This document shows positions 1-7,298 of a stretch of DNA of 64,000 bases, piece after piece. The position numbers were made by a program, and so were the translations under genes. Below the pieces are notes generated by a model that made no database searches, had not been told where the DNA came from, and worked only from the letters and a program-made list of their open reading frames with translations. Each line of letters opens with the position of its first letter. Positions within the stretch are counted from its first letter, which is position 1. Source of the DNA: Microbacterium sp. 8M (lineage in GTDB: Bacteria > Actinomycetota > Actinomycetes > Actinomycetales > Microbacteriaceae); assembly GCF_902506375.1 (NCBI RefSeq), contig NZ_LR733284.1, forward strand, positions 1,017,097-1,081,096. The letters are read 5' to 3'.

Positions 1-200
1 GCGACGACGGGCACGTTGCCCAGCACCACTCCGGCAAGACGGTAGACGGCGTCGTGCTGCGCAGAGGCGCCGACGAACGCGCGCTCGTCCACGATCTGGC
101 CGACGTAGGTGCGCACGAAGAACCAATACGTCCCCACGAATGCGGCCGCGAGCAGGACGGCGGCAGCAGCGAACGCCCTGGTTCCACGTCTCGCCGCCAT
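1..200 (-). CDS. N-terminal fragment of a membrane protein, possibly PAP2-family phosphatase
   Basis: The gene runs off the left edge, so only about 66 N-terminal residues are visible, read from an ATG at 200. They start with a basic MAARRGTR, then one hydrophobic segment (about residues 9-25) followed by a short extracytoplasmic-looking stretch with QIVDERAF. A basic start, one membrane span and a loop of this kind resemble actinobacterial PAP2 phosphatases as I remember them, but the phosphatase motifs would lie outside the window. Reading frame and start are fairly clear; the family assignment is a guess. The next gene upstream (YczE-like) is on the same strand 72 bases away. Confidence 0.5.
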   Translation of the reverse strand, partial: MAARRGTRAFAAAAVLLAAAFVGTYWFFVRTYVGQIVDERAFVGASAQHDAVYRLAGVVLGNVPVV

Positions 201-272
201 GCGTCCATCATGCAGGCTCCACCTGTGCGAGCGCTCATCCGTCGCGATGGCCGCTCACCCGTATCGCTGGGC

Positions 273-1013
273 TCACCAATCGCTGCGGTCGCGGGCGGCG
301 CGCAGGTCGTTGCGGGCGCGCTCGTCGTCGTATGTCGCGAGGCCGCCGCGCTGCAGGATCGGACGGGGGACCAACGTGCCCGCACCGGGTCGCGCAGCCC
401 TCATCCGCCGCTCCGGCGCCGATGTCTCCCTGCGGCGCGCGCGGCGCGTGTCGAACAACGGCAGGGCGATGTGCACCAGCGGACCGATCCCGAGCGCGAA
501 CACCACGGTGCCGAGACCGACCGTGCCGCCCAGCAGCCAGCCGATCACGAGCACGGTCAGCTCCACGCTCAAGCGGGAGACCCAGATCGGCCAGCCCAGG
601 CGTGCGTGCATTCCCGTCATCAGACCGTCCCGCGGCCCGGGGCCGAAGTGAGCGCCGATGTACAGACCGCTCGCGATCGCGACGACGACCACGCCCGCGA
701 GGAGCACGAGCACCTGCGCGAAGAGCCCGTGCGCCGGCGGGACCACGGTGACGGTCGCCTGGATCGCGGTGCCGACGAGGAGCACGTTCAGCAGCGTCCC
801 GATCCCAGGCTTCTGGCGCAGCGGGATCCACAGCAGCAGCACCAGCAGGCCAACGATGTTCGTGATCCAGCCCACGCCGATGCCCGTGTGCCGGGCGACC
901 CCCTGGGCGAACACCGTCCACGGGTCGACGCCCAGACCGGCCGTGATCATGAGCCCGTCGCCCACTCCGTAGAGCACGAGTCCGATCAGCAGCTGCAGCA
1001 CCCTTCGTGTCAT
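273..1013 (-). CDS. YczE/YitT-like integral membrane protein
   Basis: A 246-residue polytopic membrane protein of the YczE type. About five hydrophobic segments are visible, beginning with LLIGLVLYGVGDGLMI, and the loop GVDPWTVFAQG is typical of this family. The C-terminal 40 residues are highly basic and presumably cytoplasmic. The start at 1013 (MTRRVLQL) is preferred over an upstream in-frame ATG at 1031 because the extra residues are polar and would fall inside the operator-like repeat at 1035-1055. It is divergent from a MocR-type regulator 61 bases away; the YczE-YczR pairing is a recurrent arrangement in Gram-positives, so the regulator probably controls this gene. Transport substrate is unknown. 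Confidence 0.8.
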   Translation of the reverse strand: MTRRVLQLLIGLVLYGVGDGLMITAGLGVDPWTVFAQGVARHTGIGVGWITNIVGLLVLLLWIPLRQKPGIGTLLNVLLVGTAIQATVTVVPPAHGLFAQVLVLLAGVVVVAIASGLYIGAHFGPGPRDGLMTGMHARLGWPIWVSRLSVELTVLVIGWLLGGTVGLGTVVFALGIGPLVHIALPLFDTRRARRRETSAPERRMRAARPGAGTLVPRPILQRGGLATYDDERARNDLRAARDRSDW

Positions 1014-1034
1014 GCGTCCATGTTCCCGCACAAC

Positions 1035-1055
1035 TGGACTGTTCTGATCAGTCCA
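1035..1055. promoter_or_regulatory. Inverted repeat, probable MocR operator
   Basis: TGGACTG, seven bases, then CAGTCCA form a perfect 7-bp inverted repeat midway between the divergent YczE-like gene and the MocR-type regulator. Position and symmetry suit a binding site for the adjacent regulator; this is inference. Confidence 0.5.
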
Positions 1056-1074
1056 ATCCGCCTAAGCTGGCCTC

Positions 1075-2496
1075 ATGGACTCCCGTCTCTCCGCGCGCGC
1101 CCTGGTCGAGCTGCTCGGTCTGTGGCGCACCAGCGAACCGGCCTTCGACGCCCTCGCCGACGCCATCCGCCTGCTCTGCCTCGACAACCGCATCGCCCCT
1201 GAGACGGCGCTGCCCGCAGAGCGCGAGCTCGCCGCGGCGCTGGGCGTGAGCCGCACCACGGTCGCCGCCGCGTACCGCGCACTGCGCAGCACCGGGCACA
1301 TCGTCAGCCGACAGGGATCCGGCAGCGTGACCCGTCCGCTGGGGCGCACCACGGCGTCGCGCTGGTTCGACCGCGACGGCATCGACCTGCAGCAGGCCAG
1401 CCCGCCCGCCTGGCCGGGACTGCCCGGAGTGGTGGCGGAGGTCGCGGCCGCGGCGACCGCCCTCGCCTCCCGCTCCGGCTACGACATCCTCGGGCACGCG
1501 GAGCTGCGAGCGGCCATCGCGGAGCGGTACACCCGGCAGGGCATCCGCACGACGCCGGAGCAGATCATGGTGACCAACGGCGCGCAGCACGCGATCAACC
1601 TGCTCGCGGGCACTCTCATCCGCAGGGCGGACCGTGTGCTCATCGAGACGCCCACCTACCCCCACGCCGCCGAGACCTTTCGGCGCACCGGCGCGCGGCT
1701 CGTGAGCGTGCCGGTCGACGTCGCCGACGGCTGGGACCTCGATCGCGCCGTGCAGGCGTTCGGCCGGACCCGGCCGATCCTGGCCTATCTGATGCCCGAG
1801 TTCCAGAACCCGACGGGCCGTTCCATGACCGAGACGGAGCGCGCTGTGATCGGACGCGCGGCGCACGATGCCGGATCCGTGCTGGTGATCGACGAGACGA
1901 CGGCCGACCTCGGCATCGACGCGCCGCCGCGCGACGGTCTGTTCGCCGGACATCCGTCGGCGATCCGGGTGGGGTCGCTGGGCAAGTCGGTGTGGGGAGG
2001 TCTGCGCGTCGGGTGGATCCGCGCCACCGAGGACATGATCCGGCGGCTCCGCGCCGCCCGCACCTCGTTCGACCTCGGCACGCCCGATCTGGAGCAGGCC
2101 ATCGCCACCCGCGTGGTCGAGCGGCTCGACGAGATCCTGCCGCAGCGCTCCGCCCTGCTGCGCTCGGGGCGCGACGCGCTCGTCTCGGCGATCGAGCGGG
2201 CGCTGCCCGGCTGGTCGGTGCCGCAGGTACGCGGCGGCGTGGCGCTCTGGGTGGGCCTTGGCGCACCGCTCAGCTCAGCACTCGTCATCGACGCCGGACA
2301 GCACGGCCTGCACCTGAGCGCGGGCCCGCGCTTCGCGGTCGACGGTGGTCAGGAGCGCCACCTGCGGATCCCGTTCACCGCCGAGCCGCTGGAGCTCGAG
2401 CGCGCCGTGGAGATCCTGGCGGAGTCCTGGGCGCGCGTGACCGCGGGCACCTCGGTCGCCGTCACGCAGCCGGCACTGGCGGAGGCCCTGGTGTGA
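1075..2496 (+). CDS. MocR/PdxR-type regulator (GntR HTH fused to aminotransferase-like domain)
   Basis: 473 residues with the two-part MocR build. An N-terminal GntR winged helix (about residues 15-85, with LPAERELAAALGVSRTTVAAAYRALRS split over the wing and recognition helix) is followed by a fold-type I PLP aminotransferase-like domain (about 110-450). The region SLGKSVWGGLRVG holds the lysine expected to bind PLP, and NPTGRSM is the usual aminotransferase NPTG box. Such proteins normally sense PLP or an amino-acid derivative rather than catalyse transamination. The divergent YczE-like gene is the likely target. It ends 59 bases before the tRNA-Ala gene, which is on the other strand. Confidence 0.9.
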   Translation: MDSRLSARALVELLGLWRTSEPAFDALADAIRLLCLDNRIAPETALPAERELAAALGVSRTTVAAAYRALRSTGHIVSRQGSGSVTRPLGRTTASRWFDRDGIDLQQASPPAWPGLPGVVAEVAAAATALASRSGYDILGHAELRAAIAERYTRQGIRTTPEQIMVTNGAQHAINLLAGTLIRRADRVLIETPTYPHAAETFRRTGARLVSVPVDVADGWDLDRAVQAFGRTRPILAYLMPEFQNPTGRSMTETERAVIGRAAHDAGSVLVIDETTADLGIDAPPRDGLFAGHPSAIRVGSLGKSVWGGLRVGWIRATEDMIRRLRAARTSFDLGTPDLEQAIATRVVERLDEILPQRSALLRSGRDALVSAIERALPGWSVPQVRGGVALWVGLGAPLSSALVIDAGQHGLHLSAGPRFAVDGGQERHLRIPFTAEPLELERAVEILAESWARVTAGTSVAVTQPALAEALV

Positions 2497-2555
2497 CCCG
2501 TGGCGGGAAACGACGAAGGAGGGCCCGCGCTCACGCGCCGGCCCTCCTCACACTG

Positions 2556-2628
2556 TGGAGCCTAGGAGATTCGAACTCCTGACATCCTGCTTGCAAAGCA
2601 GGCGCTCTACCAACTGAGCTAAGGCCCC
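2556..2628 (-). tRNA. tRNA-Ala (TGC anticodon)
   Basis: Complete 73-base cloverleaf on the minus strand. The acceptor arms GGGGCCT and AGGCTCC pair with one G-U wobble; the anticodon loop is CTTTGCA, giving TGC; the T arm carries GTTCGAATC. CCA is not encoded. It lies downstream of tRNA-Ile in the Ile-Ala order commonly found after gyrA in actinobacteria. Confidence 0.95.
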
Positions 2629-2655
2629 GTGCCTGATACGGCGGGTTTCGACCGA

Positions 2656-2687
2656 ATGAGCGGATCCGATTTCTCGGATCCGCTCAT
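2656..2687. repeat. Perfect 14-bp hairpin between the two tRNA genes
   Basis: ATGAGCGGATCCGA and its reverse complement are separated by TTTC. The hairpin sits in the 67-base gap between tRNA-Ile and tRNA-Ala. It has no T tract, so it may be a processing or stabilising structure rather than a classical terminator. Each arm contains a GGATCC. Confidence 0.6.
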
Positions 2688-2695
2688 CTCGTCGG

Positions 2696-2769
2696 TGGGG
2701 CTACCAGGACTTGAACCTGGGACCTCTTCATTATCAGTGAAGCGCTCTAACCGCCTGAGCTATAGCCCC
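2696..2769 (-). tRNA. tRNA-Ile (GAT anticodon)
   Basis: Complete 74-base cloverleaf on the minus strand. The 5' end GGGGCTA pairs with TAGCCCC, the anticodon loop CTGATAA gives GAT, and the T loop region is GTTCAAGTC. CCA is not encoded. It is the first of the Ile-Ala pair. Confidence 0.95.
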
Positions 2770-2824
2770 GTATCAACCTCCAAGACTTTACCCGACGGCG
2801 GCGCGATCACGAAATCGAGGCGGC

Positions 2825-3751
2825 TCAGCTCCCCTCGCGGATCGTGATGCTGCCCGCGGACAGGTGAGACTCCACCCGGTGCGACGACGACGGGTCCGTC
2901 TGGATCCGCGCGTCCAGGTTCCCCGCGGAGGTGTCCTTGGACAGGTCGTACCGTCCGGACGGCACCGTGACGTCCATGGCCCCGGCGCTGACGTCGAGCC
3001 GCACGAGGTCGGGCTGGGATCCGGTGAGGACGGCGTTCATGTCACCGGCCGACATCGACAGGTTCGCCGTGGTCACATCCTCCAGGCGCAGTGTGGCGGA
3101 GCCCGCGCTGATCCGCGTGGTGACCGAGTCGGCGCCGCCGTCGACCGTCAGCGATCCCGCACTCACCGTCGCCGAGAGCGTGTCGAAGCGCCCCTCGGAG
3201 GTCAGGGATCCGGCGTCGAGCGACAGGTCGCCCGTGAGCTCCCCTTCCAGCTCGCGGGGGAGGGTGAGCGTCATCTGCGGATCCGCCCCGAACCAGCCGC
3301 CGATCCACCAGCCGAAGGGAGCCCCAGGCCGGTCGACGCGGAGCACGTCGCCCACGCGGCGCAAGGTCCAGTCCCCTCCGCCCTGACCGCTGACGCTCAT
3401 CTGCGCCTCCGTCACATCGCCGAAGCGGATCGTGGCGTCGCCCCGGCCGACGTCGACCTTCAGGGTGGTGACCCCGTCCGCGTCGGCGGTGCTGCTGCGG
3501 AACACCGCGCCGTCGCCCGCCGCGACCTGGTTCATCGCAGCGAAGGCCGAGGTGCCGCCGACGGTGACGAGCGCGCCGCCGCCGATGATCGCCGCGGCGA
3601 TCGTGATGGCGGTGAGAGCGCCGCGAGCGGGAGGCGCCGCGGCCGCCGACGGCGCGACCGGGGTCTGCGGCGTCGCCGGAGGTGCGTCGTGGTCCGGCGG
3701 CACCGCGCCGAGCGGATCCTGTCCGGGGGCAGGAGGAGTGAGGTTCGTCAT
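2825..3751 (-). CDS. DUF4097-like secreted/membrane-anchored beta protein
   Basis: 308 residues. A Pro/Ala-rich cytoplasmic N-terminus (1-40) is followed by one membrane segment (about 46-70, TAITIAAAIIGGGALVTVGG) and then a repetitive beta-helix-like region with recurring SAGSLT, SAGDMN, SAGAMD and SAGSIT turns every 20-25 residues. This pattern is typical of DUF4097 putative adhesin proteins, which often accompany cell-envelope stress systems. Its start overlaps the end of the response regulator by four bases, so the three genes (kinase, regulator, this protein) form one minus-strand operon and it is probably an output or sensor partner. Function is inferred only. Confidence 0.75.
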   Translation of the reverse strand: MTNLTPPAPGQDPLGAVPPDHDAPPATPQTPVAPSAAAAPPARGALTAITIAAAIIGGGALVTVGGTSAFAAMNQVAAGDGAVFRSSTADADGVTTLKVDVGRGDATIRFGDVTEAQMSVSGQGGGDWTLRRVGDVLRVDRPGAPFGWWIGGWFGADPQMTLTLPRELEGELTGDLSLDAGSLTSEGRFDTLSATVSAGSLTVDGGADSVTTRISAGSATLRLEDVTTANLSMSAGDMNAVLTGSQPDLVRLDVSAGAMDVTVPSGRYDLSKDTSAGNLDARIQTDPSSSHRVESHLSAGSITIREGS

Positions 3752-4449
3752 CGGTTCGTTCCCGTCTGTGCGTGCCCGGCCGGGCCTGCGCCCAGGCCGG
3801 TGCTGGAGATGTGGGCGATCGCGGCGAGCACCCGGCGGTTGCCGGACTCGTCGGGTTCGAGCCCGAGCTTCTGGAAGATGGCGGTGATGTGCTTCTCGAC
3901 GCTGGCCTCGGAGAGGAACAGCGTCCCGGCGATCGCCTGGTTCGACCGGCCCTCGGCGATCATGGCGAGCACGGTGCGCTCGCGCTCGGTGAGGCTGCGC
4001 ATCCGGTCGTCCTGGTTGCGCCGGGTGAGCAGTTGCGCGACGACCTCGGGATCCAGCACCGTGGATCCGGACGCGATGCGCTCGACCGATTCGATGAACT
4101 CGGTCACGTCGGCGACCCGGTCCTTGAGCAGGTAGCCGAGCGGCCCCGCGGAGCCCTGCGCCACGATGAGGTCCGATGCGTACCGCTCCTCGACGTACTG
4201 CGAGAGCACGAGCAGCGGAAGCTGGGGGAGGCGCCGGCGCAGGGACAGCGCGGCGCGGATCCCCTCGTCCACGAACGTGGGTGGCAGGCGCACGTCGAGG
4301 ATGCAGAGCTCGGGGTCGGTGTCGTCGACGGTCTCGTCGAGCGCGGTGGCGTCAGGGAGCGCGGCGACCACGGTGTGGCCCGCGTCCTCGAGGAGGCGGA
4401 CGAGCCCCTCGCGCAGCAGCACGGAGTCCTCGACGATCAGGATCTTCAC
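3748..4449 (-). CDS. NarL/LuxR-family response regulator
   Basis: 233 residues. The receiver domain (about 1-120) has the acidic pocket IVEDS, the phospho-acceptor aspartate in ELCILDVRLPP and the lysine in LLKDRV; the LuxR-type HTH is at about 150-215 (LTERERTVLAMIAEGRSN, then SEASVEKHITAIFQKLGL). It starts with GTG at 4449 behind a strong GGAGGAAC. The histidine kinase gene lies 52 bases upstream and the DUF4097 gene overlaps downstream. The last 20 residues are a non-conserved tail. It should bind DNA when phosphorylated by the neighbouring kinase; targets are unknown, possibly the operon itself. Confidence 0.92.
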   Translation of the reverse strand: MKILIVEDSVLLREGLVRLLEDAGHTVVAALPDATALDETVDDTDPELCILDVRLPPTFVDEGIRAALSLRRRLPQLPLLVLSQYVEERYASDLIVAQGSAGPLGYLLKDRVADVTEFIESVERIASGSTVLDPEVVAQLLTRRNQDDRMRSLTERERTVLAMIAEGRSNQAIAGTLFLSEASVEKHITAIFQKLGLEPDESGNRRVLAAIAHISSTGLGAGPAGHAQTGTNR

Positions 4450-4501
4450 GAGCGTTCCTCCTTCTGGGCGGTCCCACGGCGGTCGTGGACGAGTGTGACG
4501 A

Positions 4502-5794
4502 TCACGATGCGCACGGGACGCTCACCTCCAGGCTGGTCGGACCGCCCGACGGGCTGTCCAGGCGGATGGTGCCGCCCGCAGCGAGCACGCGGTTGCCGAT
4601 GCCGTCGAGGCCGCCACCGGGCACGACGGTCGCGCCGCCCACGCCGTTGTCCTCCACGCGCGCCCACAGCGTGCCGCCGTCTCGCACCCGCACGACCACG
4701 CGGCACTCGCTCGCGCGGGAGTGCTTGGCCGCGTTCGTCAGCGACTCCGCGATGGCGAAGTACACGGCCGCTTCGGCGTCGCGGGAGCAGCGGCCGTCGA
4801 GCCGCACGTCGAGGACGACGGGCACCGGCGACCGGCCGGCCAGCGCCGAGAGGGCGGCGTCGAGTCCGCGGTCGTCGAGCACCGACGCGTGGATCCCGCG
4901 AGCGAGTTGACGCAGCTCGGTGATCGCCGCCTTCGTCGAGGTGTGCGCCTCGGCGATGAGCGCCTTCGCCGCCTCCGGATCCGTGTCGATCTTCTGCTGG
5001 GCCATGCCGAGGGTCATCCCCACCGAAACCAGCCGCGGCTGAACGCCGTCGTGCAGATCGCGTTCGATCCGGGTGCGCTCCACATCGGCGGCGCGCACGG
5101 CGCCGGCTCGCTGCGCGGTGGTGGTGCGCACCTGCTCGCTGAGGTCGAGGTTGCGGTCCGGGGTCGCCACGATCCCGCGGGAGATCACGCGGTGCAGCAG
5201 CGCCAGGCCGATCATTCCGGCGACCGCCGCGATCGCACCGGCGCCGCCGATGAGCGGCGCCCAAGCACTCGGGTACCGCGTGCCCCAGCCGGTGTCGACG
5301 TCGCCGCCGGTGAACACGGGCGCGAACGCCGTCACGGCCGACCAGCCGAACCAGGTCATGAGGCGCAGGACGAGGGATCCCAGAACGCACGCGATGGCGA
5401 AGTTCGCCAGCGCCCGCCACATCCGGCCGTTGTAGGCCTGCCGCCAGAGCGACAGCAGCCAGCCGCCGAATCCCGTACGCTCCCGGGGCCGCCAGCGCAG
5501 CGCCGGCAGGTCGAACCCGTACAGCCCGTTCAGGCGGGCGATCTCGAACCAGCCGAGGCCGAACAGGGCGTACACGAGACCGACCAGCACGACCAGGCCG
5601 ACGCCGAAGATGCTCAGCCCGAACCCGATGCCGAGGGCGCCGCCGAGGATCCCGACCACTCCGGAGCCGACGACGCCGAGGGCGGCGAGCTCCAGGATCG
5701 TGAGGGACAGGCGCAGCGGGGTGCGCGCGACGGACGCCGGGGTCGGACCGGCGGGGGTCACCGGGGGCGGGGCGTAGGACGGTGCGGTAGTCAC
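4502..5794 (-). CDS. NarL-system sensor histidine kinase (HisKA_3)
   Basis: 430 residues, GTG start. Four to five membrane segments (about residues 30-90, 130-165 and 180-205) form the sensor part. The dimerisation/phosphotransfer helix has ERDLHDGVQPRLVSVGM with the histidine at about 248, and the ATPase has AIAESLTNAAKHS (N box), VEDNGVGGA and GGGLDGIGNR (G boxes). The membrane-embedded sensor without a large external loop and the adjacent DUF4097 protein resemble envelope-stress systems of other Gram-positives. It is the first gene of the operon with the response regulator. Confidence 0.9.
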   Translation of the reverse strand: MTTAPSYAPPPVTPAGPTPASVARTPLRLSLTILELAALGVVGSGVVGILGGALGIGFGLSIFGVGLVVLVGLVYALFGLGWFEIARLNGLYGFDLPALRWRPRERTGFGGWLLSLWRQAYNGRMWRALANFAIACVLGSLVLRLMTWFGWSAVTAFAPVFTGGDVDTGWGTRYPSAWAPLIGGAGAIAAVAGMIGLALLHRVISRGIVATPDRNLDLSEQVRTTTAQRAGAVRAADVERTRIERDLHDGVQPRLVSVGMTLGMAQQKIDTDPEAAKALIAEAHTSTKAAITELRQLARGIHASVLDDRGLDAALSALAGRSPVPVVLDVRLDGRCSRDAEAAVYFAIAESLTNAAKHSRASECRVVVRVRDGGTLWARVEDNGVGGATVVPGGGLDGIGNRVLAAGGTIRLDSPSGGPTSLEVSVPCAS

Positions 5795-5905
5795 TTCGAC
5801 TCTCTCCGTTCGCTCAGTGCAAGCATGGCTCCACGCTACGGGCGCGCCTGCGGGCGTGGAACGGAGGCATCCGGAGGAACCGGTTCGGGTTTTCCGTAAG
5901 CGGAA

Positions 5906-5973
5906 CCGGCCGCTGAGCCCGTCGAAGCGTCCGCCCCCCGGGATCCCGGCCCTTCGACGATCTCAGCGACCGG
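5906..5973. repeat. REP-like inverted repeat pair
   Basis: The left arm (5906-5927) contains CGCTGAGCCCGTCGAAG and the right arm (5952-5973) CTTCGACGATCTCAGCG before ACCGG. It lies in the 298-base gap between the divergent kinase and VIT genes. The same sequence family occurs at 6857-6880, 12828-12895 and 56627-56680. Nothing else is evident in this gap apart from the VIT ribosome-binding site. Confidence 0.75.
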
Positions 5974-6092
5974 ATGTCACCGCATTCGTCCGGGGCCCGG
6001 CCGGTTATGCATGCCTACCCTCGATGGACGCGGGCGCGCGCACGTGCTTACTTGGATCCATGCATGCACAGGGCGATCGAGAGGAGACCGTG

Positions 6093-6806
6093 GTGAGCCA
6101 GACGCACACCGACGAGCCGCACGGCACCGGACTGGGGCAGCGCCTGAACTGGCTGCGCGCCGGGGTGCTCGGCGCGAACGACGGCATCGTCTCGGTCGCG
6201 TCCCTCGTGGTGGGCGTCGCCGGCGCGACGACGGACAACGCCGCCCTGCTGATCGCCGGTCTCGCCGGCCTCATCGGTGGCGCGATCTCGATGGCGCTCG
6301 GCGAGTACGTCTCGGTCAGCAGCCAGCGCGACAGCGAGCACGCCCTCATCGCGAAGGAGCGGGAGGAGCTGCGCACGATGCCCGAGCAGGAGCTCGCCGA
6401 GCTGACCGAGCTCTACCGGCAGCGCGGGCTGAGCGAGCAGACGGCGCATCAGGTCGCCGTCGAGCTCACCGCCCACGACGCCCTCGCCGCGCACCTCGAG
6501 GTCGAGCTGGGCATCGATCAGGACGACCTCGTCAACCCCTGGCACGCCGCGCTCTCCTCGGCGATCGCGTTCACGGCCGGAGCGATCCTGCCGCTGCTGG
6601 CGATCCTGCTGCCGCCGCCGGCGTGGCGCGTGCCGGTGACGTTCGCGGCGGTGCTCGTCGCGCTTGCCGCGACCGGGGCCCTCGCGGCGCGGATCGGCGG
6701 CTCGAGCCCGGTGCGCTCGTCGATCCGGCTGGTCATCGGCGGGGCGCTCGCCCTCGCCGCGACGTGGCTCATCGGCACGCTGCTCGGCACCACCGGCGTG
6801 GTGTGA
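6093..6806 (+). CDS. VIT-family (Ccc1/VIT1-like) membrane transporter
   Basis: 237 residues from the GTG at 6093, chosen because GAGGAG at 6081-6086 is correctly spaced; longer upstream reading is non-coding in character. The N-terminus has [25 protein letters not shown] and [20 protein letters not shown], the signature first two helices of VIT1/Ccc1 iron or manganese transporters. A charged cytoplasmic domain with [16 protein letters not shown] (about 90-150) follows, then three more membrane helices. It probably exports or sequesters Fe/Mn ions at the cytoplasmic membrane; the metal cannot be told from sequence. It is convergent with DUF3566-gyrA. Confidence 0.88.
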   Translation: MSQTHTDEPHGTGLGQRLNWLRAGVLGANDGIVSVASLVVGVAGATTDNAALLIAGLAGLIGGAISMALGEYVSVSSQRDSEHALIAKEREELRTMPEQELAELTELYRQRGLSEQTAHQVAVELTAHDALAAHLEVELGIDQDDLVNPWHAALSSAIAFTAGAILPLLAILLPPPAWRVPVTFAAVLVALAATGALAARIGGSSPVRSSIRLVIGGALALAATWLIGTLLGTTGVV

Positions 6807-6845
6807 GGGTGATCCATCCGCCGGCCTGACGCCCGCCGGGAACGA

Positions 6846-6888
6846 CGGAGGTCCGGGCCCTTCGACGAGCTCAGGGACCGGACCTCCG
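6846..6888. terminator. Hairpin with REP-like loop between convergent genes
   Basis: CGGAGGTCCGG (6846-6856) pairs perfectly with CCGGACCTCCG (6878-6888). The loop is one copy of the REP-like CTTCGACGAGCTCAGGGACC element. It lies between the stops of the VIT gene and the DUF3566 gene, so a bidirectional terminator is plausible, although there is no T tract. Confidence 0.5.
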
Positions 6889-6896
6889 CGACAGGG

Positions 6897-7298
6897 TCAG
6901 TTCGAGGTGAACCCGACCAGCAGCCCGCCGGTGATCTTCACGGCGAAGTTGTAGATGCCGGCGATGACCGCACCCATCACGGTGAAGACGATGAGGTTCA
7001 GGATCGCGCAGACGGATCCGAAGGCGAGCACCTGAGGCAGGCCGATCACCGCGCTCAGCTTGGCGCCGTCGGCGATGCCCGCGACGAACTCGTCGGCCTT
7101 GCCCATCAGCCCGGTCGCATCCACCACCAGGTAGATCAGCAGGAACGACACGAGCGTGACGATCGCGATCGCGATCGCGCCCAGGAACGACAGCTTCACA
7201 GCCGACCAGAAGTCGATGTAGACCAGGCGCAGACGCACCTGCTTGCTGGAGGTCTTCCGGGACGACTTCTTCGCGAGCTTGTCGGCTACCGTGCTCAT
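6897..7298 (-). CDS. DUF3566 transmembrane protein downstream of gyrA
   Basis: 133 residues. A lysine-rich N-terminus ([19 protein letters not shown]) is followed by [18 protein letters not shown] and two long hydrophobic segments (about 36-60 and 92-120). This is the DUF3566 family, whose conserved place is directly after gyrA in actinobacteria (the position of Rv0007 in Mycobacterium). Its ATG overlaps the gyrA stop by four bases, indicating translational coupling. Function is unknown; a role near the membrane in growth or division has been suggested by its position only. Confidence 0.88.
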   Translation of the reverse strand: MSTVADKLAKKSSRKTSSKQVRLRLVYIDFWSAVKLSFLGAIAIAIVTLVSFLLIYLVVDATGLMGKADEFVAGIADGAKLSAVIGLPQVLAFGSVCAILNLIVFTVMGAVIAGIYNFAVKITGGLLVGFTSN

